A stretch of 64,000 nt of DNA from contig JAFEVB010000010.1 of NCBI GenBank assembly GCA_032629725.1, positions 1 through 64,000 on the forward strand. The letters run 5' to 3'. The position numbers and the translations under genes are program-made. The notes below the pieces were generated by a model. The model was not told the origin of the DNA. It did no database searches and saw only the letters and a program-made list of their open reading frames with translations. Source of the stretch: Gremmenia infestans (Eukaryota; Ascomycota; Leotiomycetes; Helotiales; Hamatocanthoscyphaceae). This document shows, piece by piece, positions 1 through 11,153 of the stretch (the stretch's first letter is position 1; every line of letters starts with the position of its first letter).

Positions 1-1483
1 GGGTGGGTGGTGGGGGGTGGGTGTGGGGGTGGTGGTGTGGGGGTGGGGGTGGGTGGGTGGGTTGGTGGGGTGGGGTGGGGGTGTGGGTGTGGTGGGGTGG
101 GGGTGTGGGGTGGTGTGGGGGGTGTGGGTGGTGGGGGTGGGGGTGGTGGGGGGGGTGGTTGGTGGTGGGGGGGGTGTGGTGGGGTGGGGGGTGGGGTGGG
201 GGGGTGGGGTGGGTGGTGGGGTTGTGTGGGTGGGGGTGGGGGTTGTGGGGGGGTGGGGTGGTGGGGTTGTGGGGTGGGGGTTGGGGGGTGGTGGGGTTGG
301 GTGGGTGGGTGTGGGTGGTTGTGGGGGGGTGGGGTGGGGTTGGGGGGGTGGTGGGTGGGGTGTGGGGTGGTGTGGGGTGGGGGGTGGGTGGTGTGGGGTG
401 GGGTTGGTGGGTGTGGGTGGTGGGGGGTGGGGGGGTTGTGGGGTGGGGGTGTGGGTGGGTTGGGGGTGGGGGGTGGGGTGGGTGGGTGTGGGGTGTGGGG
501 TGGGGGGTGTGGTGTGGGGGGTGGGGTGTTGGTGGGGTGGGGTGGGGTGTGGTGGGTGGGGTGGTGGGGTGGGGGGGTGTGTGGGTGGGTTGGGGGGTGG
601 GGGGTGTGGGGGTGTTGGTGGTGGGTGGGGTGGGTGGTTGGGGTGGTTGTGGGTGGGGTGTGGTGGTGGGGGTTGGGGGGTGGTTGTGGGTGTGGGGGTG
701 GGGGTGGTTGGGGTGGTGGGTGTGGTGTGGGGGGGGGTGGTGGGTGGGGTGGGTTGTGGGTGGGGGGGTGTGTTGGGGGGTGGGGTGGGGTGTGGGGGTT
801 GGGTTGTGGGGGGTGGGGGGTGGTGGGGTGGGGGTGTTGTGGGGGGGGTGGTGGGGTGGGTGTTGGTGGGTTGGGTGGGGGTGTTGGTGTGGTGGGGGGT
901 GGGGTGGGGTGTGGGGGGTGTGTGGGGGTGGGGTGTGGTGGGTGGTGGGGGTGGGTTGGTGGTGGGGGGTGGGGTGGGTGTGGGGGTGTGGTGGGGGTGT
1001 GGTTGGGGTGTGGGGGGGTGGGTGGGTGTGGGGTGGGTGTGGGGGTGGTGGGGGGTGTGGGGTTGTGGGGGGTGGGGGTGGGTGTTGGGTGGTGGGGGTT
1101 GGTGGGGGGTGTGGGGTGTGGTGGTGGTGGTTGTGGGGGGTGGGTGGGTTGGGGGTGGGGGTTGGGTGTGGGGGTGGGGTGTGGGTGGTGGGGGGTGGGT
1201 GGGGGGTTGGTGGGGGTGGGTGTTGGGTGGTGTGGGGGTGGTGGGTGGGGGGGGTGTGGGGTTTGTGGTGGTGTGGGTGGGGGTTGGTGTGGGGGTGGGT
1301 GTGGTGGGTTGGGGTGTGGGGGGGTGGTTGGGTGGGTGGTGGGGGTGGGTGGTTGGGTGTTGTGGGTGGTGTGGGGGGTGGTTGGGGGTGGGGTGGTGGT
1401 TGTGGGGGTGGGGTGGGTGTTGGGGTGGTGGGGGTGGGTGTGGTGTGGGGTGTGGGTGTTTGGGTGTTGTGGGTGTGGGTGTT
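1..1483 (+). repeat. G/T-only low-complexity tract
   Basis: About 1.48 kb in which the + strand holds only G and T, with no A or C that I could find. G dominates in runs of two to seven separated by one or two Ts, with no fixed repeat unit. Translation in any + frame gives only Gly, Trp, Val, Cys, Leu and Phe, so the long open frames across it are compositional and not genes. The G-rich strand runs 5' to 3' away from the left edge. That is opposite to a normal left telomere, where the + strand would be C-rich. It could be an interstitial or inverted irregular telomere-like array, a G-quadruplex-forming satellite, or an assembly or base-calling artefact. Confidence 0.9.
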
Positions 1484-2703
1484 GAAGTGATGGATTTGAG
1501 GAGTTGTGGGATTGTGTTGGCCATGTTTGTTAGAAGGAAATTTGAATAGTGGAATAGGTATTGTTGATTAATTGGAAGTTGTGATGACTTTTGGAGGTGT
1601 TTTTGATTGAGCATTTGAGTGTTTTGATGGATTTTTTTATATTTACTGACGGTTTCTGGAAGATGGAGAGTATGACTTGAGCCGCTAGAGTGGGTTTTGT
1701 GCTGTGTTCGGCATTGTGCAGAAAGTGTGAGCTACGAGAGTTATTGAGCCTCTATTGGTGATTAAGTAGTGTAATTGTTTGTTAGGGTCTTGTTTTTTAT
1801 GTGTTTAGCTTAGAGGGAGGGATGTGTGTTTTTCGACTTATGGAGGTTGATTGTTGTCGCTCGCAGGTATGGGAGGACGGGGCTCGATTGTTTTGGGGCT
1901 ATGTGAGAGTATGTATTTGGTTATGATAGTAGTAGTGTATTTGAGTGGGAATGATGGTTTGGAGTTTAGGTATGAATAGGTGCGACGGTTTATGGTGTTT
2001 GGCCTGTAGATTGATTGTGTGCGTTCGAGGTTCTGTGCTCGTTAGTGGTTGCGAGTGTGTACCTTAGGTATTTGGGCCACGTGTGAACGGGCAGAGTTGT
2101 TGGGCGCAGTTTTTTGATGATGATTTGCTTTGAAAAGATGTGCATAATCCGTTAGAATGTTTAACTTATGATTCGGTATTTAGACATTCGTCTCGTCGTG
2201 TAGGGAGTTCCTTGGTGAGGGTAGGACAAAGTTCGCGAATCGAGGTGAAGTCTAGCAGTGGTGGCCTAGCGGCAATATTGGACGCTTATGTATGGGAATT
2301 TGGTGGACGTGTGAAAACGTGGTATATCCTACACTATTCGCCGGAGAGCAGGGGGAAAGAATGTTTATAACTAGCGCTGGCAACAAGACCGTTCTTTACG
2401 TGTTCCGAATGTCAAAATAACTCTAGTGGTCGCCATGAAACAGGGGGTGACGGCAAAAGCGGCGATTAGTAGCGGAAACAAAACGATCGATAGTATAGTC
2501 AACTATAGTCTTTTGCTTATATTTAAGTGGTTATCCTAAAGAAAGATAACTGAAGAAAAGAACGTTTGAACAGCAAATTCACAGCCTTGTTGAGTAAATG
2601 TTTATGATTCGAAAACTATAGATTTGTCTCGCTACAGGGGGCTTCTCGGGACGCAGGGACAGACGTTAGCAACCCTACGCAATACCTGATATCACAGAGA
2701 TGG
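1484..2703. other. Skewed transition zone, no gene seen
   Basis: The first A appears near 1484. From there to about 2100 the + strand stays rich in G and T and poor in C, and the skew fades gradually. From about 2140 the composition is ordinary. A 76-codon frame at 2140-2370 has no recognisable features. I see no supported gene, RNA or repeat here. Confidence 0.6.
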
Positions 2704-3691
2704 TTACCATTGGAAGGTATTTCGTTGCTTCTGGCTGACTAGATAAGCGATTCCGCGAAGTCTGTCATCCTGAGATGTCGTTTCATACTCTCCGCTACTT
2801 TTTGGCCAGTGTTCAAAGAGCAGTCGAGGCAAAATATCACGATACGCGTTGAAAGCTATCTCCTCCATCATAACAGTGTAGAAGTCGAGCCACTCTACGT
2901 TTTCTGGGACGCGGCTCTTCCCAATCAAGACATCTCTTAATATTTGTCCAACTGACCGAAGATCTCGTACATAAGTATTGGCCTTCACAGCTTCACACAG
3001 GTGAATGTTTGCTGGATTATTCTCAGTATAATCTCATGTGGCGATATTCTAGGACTCACCAAGCTTAAATCCTTCTCCAGTAACTAGTACATGCTCAGTG
3101 GTATCATCACCACGAGACAGGTTATGATCAGCTAGAAACTTGAGTGCGTTCAAGATCTCTACTAGTCAGCACAAAGTATCCCGCAGCCTCTTTGACTTAA
3201 CCTACATCTTTGCACATCCTATACGCGTCTAAGACAGACCATGAATATTGGGCTGCCGCTGCTGCAACGGTGACAGATAATGGGGGTTTCGAGATATATA
3301 GCTCACACCGTCCTTTGGGATCATCCTCGTGGTCATTGGCGTTGGTAGGTAGCCAATGGCTGATACTGGGGTTGCTATCATCAAAGCCGACAATATTGAT
3401 ATGTTTAAGTGTACGTAATGTGTTCCATTCGCTTATGGTCTTCGAGGCATTGATCTGAATGACGCCCGGTATTGACTTGTATGTCACGAGCCTTACTCGG
3501 ATGCCCCCGAACTCGAAGCTACCATCAACATGATCGTAGTTGAGAGCAGGATCTGAGGCGCTAGTTGGTTGCTTAATAGCTAATGACTCCTTTTCGACAT
3601 TCTGATCTTGGTCTGTACCTCTCAAGCGCCATATACCCGTGGCTCGCCTAGATATCGCTTCTGAGGTGGGCATCATCTTGTTGCTTTCCAT
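2704..3691 (-). CDS. Protein kinase-like protein, probable pseudokinase
   Basis: Three exons: 3691-3202, 3158-3060 and 2990-2704, about 291 aa. The introns have donors GTTAAG and GTGAGT, acceptors TAG and AAG, and consistent phases. The N-lobe has a helix-C-like segment, SEWNTLRTLKHINIVGF, then a hinge-like stretch with CELYISKPP. Exon 2 supplies the catalytic-loop region as LADHNLSRGDDTTEHVLV, where HRD is replaced by SRGD. The DFG position reads FKLA, so the metal-binding Asp is missing. Exon 3 has the helix-F-like DLRSVGQIL. I infer a kinase fold without ordinary phosphotransfer ability. The acceptor of intron 2 is weak, so the exon 3 start is the least certain part. No nonsense codon is present. 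Confidence 0.6.
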
Positions 3692-4177
3692 TTGGCTAAC
3701 GAGGCAGCGCCGGGTTTTATAGAATCATAGTCTATTTGAAGTATAACATGGAGTCGGCATATGTTTCGAAACGCCTATAAACCCATGGCAAATTGATGAC
3801 AGATGACTCCTCGTCATCAAAACTTTGGGAAGACGGCGCTTGCTCAGATTAAACTGTGTCTGTGCGCTGATTTGCTGGGAAGGACTCGCTTATTGCGGGC
3901 CGTTCCGCCAACCTTAATTAACCCTTATCCCGCCATGCATGCCCCACCTCGGTCAACCTGCAAGTGAGTGCCTGTTTGGTCCACCGCCCTCGAAAGTTTG
4001 CCAACAGTCTGGGCAACAAAACGGAGAGAGGTGATAAGAACTTAATGATAAGCTAAATGAGAGCTGAATCTAATATCGTATCACATAGAATTCTTGCGCG
4101 GGTGGGAAAGACAAGAGCAGCAAACATCAGCTTGCACTGTGACTGAACGAATTTCAATCCCGATTGGTAACATATTG
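3692..4177. other. Intergenic, no gene seen
   Basis: About 490 bp upstream of the pseudokinase gene. No coding frame or repeat that I can support. It presumably holds the promoter of the leftward gene. Confidence 0.5.
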
Positions 4178-4581
4178 GAATATTCTCACCGGAAATTTCT
4201 GAGACTCTTTGGGTAGGGTATTCCGTTGGCGAAATATTCTGAGATGCGGCTGACATCTTGCGTAGAATATTCCTGCACACAGAATATTCTACTTAGGATG
4301 TCAGCGCATCTCAGAATATTCCAGCTGGCAGAATATTCTGCTGGGGGAATAATCTGAGATTTGGCTGACATTTCGGGCAGAATATTCCAGCTGGTAGAAT
4401 ATTCCTGTACGCAGAATATTCTGCTGGCGGAATACTCTAAGATTCGGCTGATATCTTGAGTAGAATATTCTACTGATAGAATACTCTAAAATACGGCTAA
4501 AACCATGCGTAGAATATTCCTGCCCTTAGAATATTCTACTAGCAGAATACTATGCTCTACTAACACCTGGAGTAGAATATT
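4178..4581. repeat. Degenerate array of GAATATTC palindromes
   Basis: Exact GAATATTC octamers start at about 4178, 4265, 4282, 4314, 4331, 4380, 4397, 4414, 4463, 4512, 4529 and 4574, with mutated copies between them (for example 4232). From 4265 to 4529 the gaps are 17, 32, 17, 49, 17, 17, 49, 49 and 17, that is, 17 or 49 with 32 as their difference. The text between palindromes is also related, for example GCTGACATCTTG and CTGCTGGCGGAAT variants. This is a diverged tandem array with a basic unit near 49 bp. Each octamer also matches the GAAnnTTC core of a heat-shock element, but I have no evidence of that role. Confidence 0.85.
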
Positions 4582-4779
4582 CTACTTGCGGAAAATTCCC
4601 AGACTAATAAAGTGTAGCGGTAGCGAATGGCTAAATATTATTATAGTCTAGAAATAGATTCTAGTCTAGGGTAGGGAAGATACAAATGCAAATAAGAGAT
4701 AACAGCTACTAAATCCATATGCTAAAACTATAATCTACCTGCCTTTATCTATAAGTAAGTATATGAGATGTCTAGCTAG

Positions 4780-7700
4780 ATAGCGTTCCCTAATAATGCC
4801 GAATCCCTAGATCGCTCCCGCGAGACAGCGCGCCTTGGCGTGGCCCTGGTTAGGCTAGAGAACCTATCATATCAACCTCCTGAAGGACGGCCCCGAATTC
4901 CACTCCAGCCAAGAAAGACCGAGTACTAGCTAAGAGAATTCAGACTTCGAGGATGCTTTCCGAACGTCTGCGGAAACCGTATCAAGGCTGAAATTTCTCA
5001 GCCGGTTCTAGCTGCTGCCCTAGCCCGGTCCGAATTGACGATCAGTGATCTTCAAGACGCGGGGCACATCAAGCGTCTTCACCTTCCGGAAGGCGCTCTT
5101 TTGACGCATTATCATGGACAGCATCGATTAGAAGCTGCAAAGCAGCATATCTATCCGCACAACGAGTGGTGGGCGGTCGAGCTCTATGATAAAGGTACGT
5201 ATAAGCCTTCAACGCTGATATAAGTGAATCTCATAGCAATACAGAGAGATGGGACAACAAGTGTCGTGTGCAAGAGCAAGACCGTAATATCGAGTCGATT
5301 CCACACGACGATGGAACCGTCTTCCGATTCCTGGATGCGGAGCCTGACTGGAGGACGGCGTGGCGGTCGAAGGACGCGGAGAATGACCTCAAAGCCATGG
5401 AGAAGAGGCCAGCTTTGTACAAGGGCTTCACATCTCTAAGACCGTTTGTCGGTCTCTGGGCATCTTTTCAGAAAGGCACTTTACACCGGTATAAATCGCT
5501 CAGATGTGATGAAGTAGGCATAATTCCCTTGGCATGCGCAACGCTAACATGCCATCTCAGGAACTGATACGATATTTAGACCGCATTAAGCACGTCTGGA
5601 CCTCAATACTCGACGGTGACGAAGAGCTTATGTATAATCTAGATCCTGAGACCGTGGAGCTGTTTGAAGGGAGAGCCCCCAGAACGTCATCAGCCGACAG
5701 AGACTTCATTACCCGAGCTATCGAGAGCAAAAGTGCATTTCCATTATTGTATAATGATGTCAAAAGATTGGGACTGCTACAGAACGTTATCGCTATTGAT
5801 GGGATGATCCCCTCGATCAAGACGCTCGCCAAGGATTCCTTATACCTGGAAGACTGTGCGAAAGCAATGCGGACGCTCATCGACCCAACAGAGTGTCACA
5901 TGAGAGAGGCAATGCAACACATGTGGCGTGGATATGGAGGAGACTACATAGTGTTAGAGAGCGCCGATGGGTTGACCTAATATGGCGATACACGGACGGG
6001 CGACGACGAGAGATTTGAGATAGCGTACGTCCAACTATGGATGTTCGCCATGCGCAATTTTCATCGCCTTACAAACCTCGTCCCGAAGTCGGATAACAAA
6101 CACAAGGTGCCGAGTATCGGCCCAGACCCCCAATGCCTCCTTGAATTTGCCAGGCTCGCGAACGCCCTTGGATTCAGGTCTAATGCGATCACTAGCATTC
6201 TCAACGCTGACGCAGATCGAGAGCATGCTAGGAACATGCTCACGATAGCTAGGCCGCCGGGCAGATACGATTATGATCTCGAATCAGAAATCACAGGCTA
6301 CTGCCAGCTTCTAACCCGTATCAGTGGTAGGCAGCAAGAACTCCTTAGGCCACCAGTCTGGACTACCACGCTCTCGAATGTCAAGGTAAAACAACGGTAT
6401 GGGAGACCACACAACCAGGCACTCCAAGATTGCGCTCCTTATTTCTTCTTGCACAATATTTGTGAAATACCGGAGAGTGGTAAGTACGTCACAGATCTAT
6501 TTGTTAAGCGGGGCATTGCGCTCTCTTTCTTTCGCATCCCACTACTACCTCCTGAGGCCGGTCGTCATGGCAACAGGATGGAGGGGGTAGCTGTGGATAC
6601 TCGTGGCGCATCACAACAGCAACGTGACTATGATCAGACTCATCAAGCAACGAGTCAAGCCCAGACGAGCAGGTCGGTCAGGGATGCAGCTCAAGATGCC
6701 GCACTCACATCGCGCCTAGAAGAGTGTGAAAGACAGGTCGCGGAACAACAAAGTGAGATCTCTCTTTACAAGGTAAAGTTGTCACAGGCTCAGACAAATT
6801 CTGAACGGCTACTTGCCGAGGTTCAGCCGTACCGGAACAAGATTGAAGAATTGGAGACCATCAACCTCGATCAGTCACGAGAAAATTCGCAAGCACATCT
6901 CGAATTGGCTGAGAAGCAGCGGAAGATAGAGACTCTTGAAAGGACAATTGCAGGTCATGAATCTGCTCGCGAAATGCAAGTTGTACAAGCAAAACAGCAC
7001 CAAGACGAACGAGAGATGGCGATTGAATTGGAGAAATCTCGTTTCATGATCGCAGAATTCGAGCGTAGGATCTCGGAGTATAAGTCTGAGAGTGATAGGC
7101 AAGCATCAGCAGCAGAGTCATTGCGACAGCAGCTTGCCAAACATTCACAACAAGCAACGGTAGAATTAGAGGCACTGCAGTCGAGAATTGTTCAATGGGA
7201 GAGGGGTGACTTACGAAGGCCAGAAGATATCAATGCCGGAGCAATGTCTCAAGGCTTCCAAGAAAGAGTTGCCGAATTAGAGCTCGTTAGTCAACGGCAG
7301 GCCGAAGACCTAAGGAATTCTAAAGAGGTGGCCACTATCAAGGGCAGGACCTTGGATATGATACTTGCAAAGATTAAGGAGACTAGAGAAGGAGTGGACA
7401 AGATGAGTACAGCCTTCACAGGACGACTCCAGCTTGAGCAGAACTATAAAGACGGTGATTGCGAGACTATCCATTCAGATGAACTTCAATTTGAAGATCT
7501 TCCTGCGGCGGGAGCGCAGTTTGATGAGATTGAAGACCTAAAAAGGTCGATCGCCAAGTTCATTGCTCTCTATAGCCAGAATAACCTAGCGTATGACGAA
7601 AATACTCGCGTGAAGATTCTCGAATGGCAGAAGCTGGTTCCGGGTGACCGGCTCGCCATCGCAGATGGAACAGGAACAGGCGTCGAAACAGAGACCCCTG

Positions 7701-8983
7701 ATCTCAAGCAAATGCTGGCAGTCGTAAGCAGACGGGCTGGAGTCTTAGAACAAGAAGGTCAGGCTGTCCATGACCTCCAAGCAGAACTGGATGTGGCGAG
7801 GGCAGCCGCCGAGAGCCAACGGCAAAAGGCAGAACGTGTCGAATGGCTCGAGGAGGAGCTCGTAGAAGTGAAGAAGCAGTTGCAGCAAGAACAAGTGGCT
7901 ACTAGGGACCTCGGAGAAAGCTTGAAGACAGCACACGACGCCACGCAGAGAGACATAGAACTCACAAGCGTCCTTAAAGGAGAACTAGATACAGCCAAGG
8001 CAGAGAATGAAGCACTACTCCAGCAAGGGAAGGCAGCTATTGCAGAGCTCACAGCAGGATTGAATACGATCAGGGCAGAAGCTGAAACCTTGCGGAAAGA
8101 GGCAGAACGAGTTCGTGGGCTGGAGACAGAATTGAATGATTTAAGAACAGCATTGCAAGCGACAGGCAGCGTGCAAGCGGAACTGGAGAAGACGAGACAG
8201 GACTTGGAAGACTTGAGGCAGGTATCAAGCTCGTACATTAAGGATCTGAAATCAGCCAAGGCTGAAGTTGATAAGAGGCTAGAGACCTCGAAGAGTCAAG
8301 TGACCGGCCTGGAAAAAGACTTAGAGGCAGCGCGGCAATCTATCAAGGAGAGGGAAAGAGAGTTAGCAAGCCTAAAGCTTGAGATCGATGATGAAGACGA
8401 GTGCATAAGGTTGTTGAAGGCACAACTGTTTGAAACGAACCGCCTGATACAGCTGGAGAAAGAGAAAGAGAAACTCGAGGCCGAGCAGAAGGAGATTCAA
8501 GCTGCGCTAGCCGGGGCAAGAGCCTCAAACAGCCAGGATCTTGGGGAACTCATGCAGCGGGAAGCGCAAGTCGATGCCAGCCTCTCACATGTTGAAGAGA
8601 AAATGGTTGCAACGGGATTAGACGTTATGAGATATGCGAAGTATAGAGTACGCTTCGAAAGCTCCAAAACAGGCCGCCAGACAGGCGTAGACTATGTTCT
8701 TGTGGAAGACCTAGAGAAGAAATTTGAGGAGTTGCGTGATCAGGTCGTTTATTGTTTCGTAAACGATACCATGACGGTAGTAGAGCTCGGGAAGTACAAA
8801 GACTTCTTAGCAAATCAAAAGCATCTCGCTGACCACGGGGAATTCTTCTACTGTGGTTACAATCCACCACGGAAGAGACATCGCGGTCTGGATGATGCGG
8901 GAGAAGATTTGAAGAGCGCTTCAAGACCCAGAGCCCAGGAACTAGCAAGACTTCGCGCCAAGTCCAACGAACCCCGCGGCTGA
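4780..8983 (+). pseudogene. DUF3723 family protein with coiled-coil tail, nonsense-interrupted
   Basis: Large fungal DUF3723 gene. Conserved family segments follow in one reading frame: LVRLENLSYQPPEG, LRGCFPNVCGNRIKAEI, YHGQHRLEAAKQ, WWAVELYDK, LHRYKSLRCDE, YLDRIKHVW and YVQLWMFAMRNF. Introns at 5195-5244 (GTACGT) and 5514-5560 (GTAGGC) keep the frame. A frame from 6041 to 8983 then encodes 980 aa, with a long Glu/Gln/Lys-rich coiled coil (about residues 210-840) and a charged C-terminus. Two in-frame stops break the conserved part: TAG at 4927-4929 (EY*LREF) and TAA at 5978-5980 (DGLT*YGDT). Each needs only one C-to-T change from CAG or CAA. The 5' end is uncertain; an acceptor-like TAG lies just before 4780. 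DUF3723 genes are known passengers of Starship giant transposons and often lie in subtelomeres. If translation started at 6041, a coiled-coil protein without the domain core could still be made. Confidence 0.75.
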
Positions 8984-11153
8984 TCCCCATTTCCTCCTTT
9001 TCATCGCCTTTTATATATGTTTCGAGGCAGCAAGAGGGATAGGTCGTAGCGATGTTGAGGTTCGGTTCTTTGTCTCGAGGGATCTATTACGGTAACGGCC
9101 GTTCGAGTACTGGCAGAAGAAAGCTGCGATATGGGAGGGTTGGCCAGTATGCGGTACTGATATGAGCTGGGCCCTGGCCCTTGGGTGATCGCAAATGAAG
9201 ATCGTTGTGGATTTGATCTGACGATTGACTTGATCCAACATTGAATTTTGGTGCGGGGCTGTTCTTCTTCACCCTGCGCTAACCGAATTAGATTAGGCTT
9301 GCCGTCTGACTTCACGATGTGCCATTTTCGCATACACCCATTCTGGCAAGGAGGGCTTGCTCGAGAGGGGATCTCTCTGATGCGGTATCACCAGGACCAA
9401 GTCCAACGAATCTCAACAGTTAGGTCAGTTGTCAAACAAGAGTGTTATCTCGATTATAGCTAACCTGTTCCACCTAGATTCCGCCTAGCATTGCAGAACC
9501 TGCGAACGGAGCAGCAATGCCAAACCATTGCCAACCCTTATAATCGAACCTTCGGCGGGTCGACATTCACTTCAGCGACACCTCAATTCAGCAGCTCACG
9601 CTCCACTATATAAGTGCGACTGGTCATTCGGTAGCAAGCCATCGAGCAGCATCTCAACTCACCAGCTCACATTTTCGAGTCTCCCGGTCGAGCTGTTCCC
9701 AAAGCTCGTCGGTCGCAAGTCTCCACATCCTCTCGAGAGCGCCGCGCAATTATCATGGAGGGATTTGGGGAGTCCAAAGACGCAACTTGAGATTGAAGAA
9801 GCATGTACTATTTACAAAGGCAAGATACAAGAATCAAAGACAAGCTCCAAGGAAGAAGAGATGGCGGCCGCTTCAGTTAAGCTAGGTGCATGCTCGCCAA
9901 CAACCCTGGTAGCGGCCCGTTTTTCCTGCTGGCGGTTGAGGATTATAGCAACTTGGGCATGAAGGAGGGTTATGAGTGAATAGAGCAATGCGAAAAACAA
10001 GTAACCTGGGGAGTGAAGCCTTGATACTGCCTCTCCACAGGATCTCTCAATAACTTACAATGCTTGTTTGTCGTAGTTCTCTACTTCGAAGTGGATCTCT
10101 TTGAGAATCTCTCTTTAATTATTACGGTCAACTTCAATACTTTTTTCTATCTCTATACTACACGCTGGAAAAACGTTGCTGCATCTTTGCTCGTTGCATC
10201 AGGTCCCCACTTCCAGAATTGAGAGCTATTGGTACAGCTGTAGTTTCCATTTGCTCTATTTTCTTTTTTCTGCAGTATAGCCACCTTGTCAAATGCATAT
10301 CCGCGTCTTTCTTCTGTGGCTCCTCCAATACTCAATGTGTTTCCCATGCCTTCTTTCAGCCCGCGTACCGCGTCTTCTAGCCCAGTTTCCAGGTTGTTCC
10401 TCTTTTCTAGCCTCTGGGGTGCCTCCTTTTTTTAAGCGGATCATGTAGCACTTCTTCCGTATCCTCGATACGCACTTGAAAGATGTATATTGAATATAAT
10501 AGTGTTTCACCTGGCTGAGAAGGTCCTCGGCACTAGGGGTAAGTGTCGCCCTTACTCTGCTGTTTATCGCTTGATGACCAGAGGTAGCTGGAGTCAACAT
10601 TGGCGATCAACTATCTTTGATCGGGACTGCTAAGATCAAGCTGACAGCCTTCAAAGCAGCTGACATATGTCAGCGCTTCGATTATTCCGAATGGTGTCAT
10701 TCGTACTTGTGGAATCATTATTGTTGCAGTAGTCATCCTTGAGCTATCGCTCACTTGTTCCATGTAACCTAGGCTGACGGCTGTCAATTTTCGTGACCAC
10801 AGTCATGAAGAATTGCAAAGTGCACTATATCATATGACAGCTGACTGCTTTGATTCCCGGTCATCATAAACACCATCTCTGGTACGTTAAAGCTACTTCT
10901 AAAAGTAGAATTTCCAGAAATAGCTATGCTCCCTAACGTGTGCTGATTTGCATCTAAAATAGTAATTGAAGAGTGCTTATATCTAAGGTAGGAGAGTCGA
11001 GATAGAGATATAAGACTCTCAGAGCAATCTTCTTGGATAAAAGAATCAGTAAAGCAAGATTGACATCTGAGCATCATTGACTTCTGAGCAGCATTGACTT
11101 CTGTGCATCAACATCTCACCTTACCACCAAGAAACTGGTCTCAAAACGTGACT
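8984..11153. other. Gene-poor interval, no supported gene
   Basis: About 2.2 kb. Frames up to 144 codons exist (for example 9528-9962), but none shows a recognisable domain, good start context or convincing splice pattern. AT content rises towards 10.1 and 10.9 kb. The last few hundred bases presumably hold the promoter of the gene at 11154. A short tandem of CTTCTGAGCAGCATTGA-like words lies at about 11060-11105. Confidence 0.4.

Noticed and set aside
3..1549. Three overlapping open frames of about 500 codons (Gly/Trp/Val-rich)
   Set aside because: They exist only because a G/T-only strand cannot form TAA, TAG or TGA. There is no protein-like composition.
4264..4581. GAATATTC sites as heat-shock elements
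   Set aside because: Each dyad fits GAAnnTTC, but the units do not continue in 5-bp steps and the 17-bp spacing is not a multiple of five. No responsive gene is apparent, so I kept it only as a possibility.
5971..6026. An intron removing the TAA at 5978 in the DUF3723 gene
   Set aside because: A GTTGAC...ATAG intron is possible, but it would delete the YGDTRTGDDERFEIAY stretch, which fits the family between DG and QLW. A point-mutated CAA explains the data better.
7759..8259. 166-codon minus frame within the DUF3723 tail
   Set aside because: Antisense shadow of the repetitive coiled-coil coding sequence.
9528..9962. 144-codon plus frame
   Set aside because: No recognisable domain, weak start context, and no splice partner found in the neighbouring frames.
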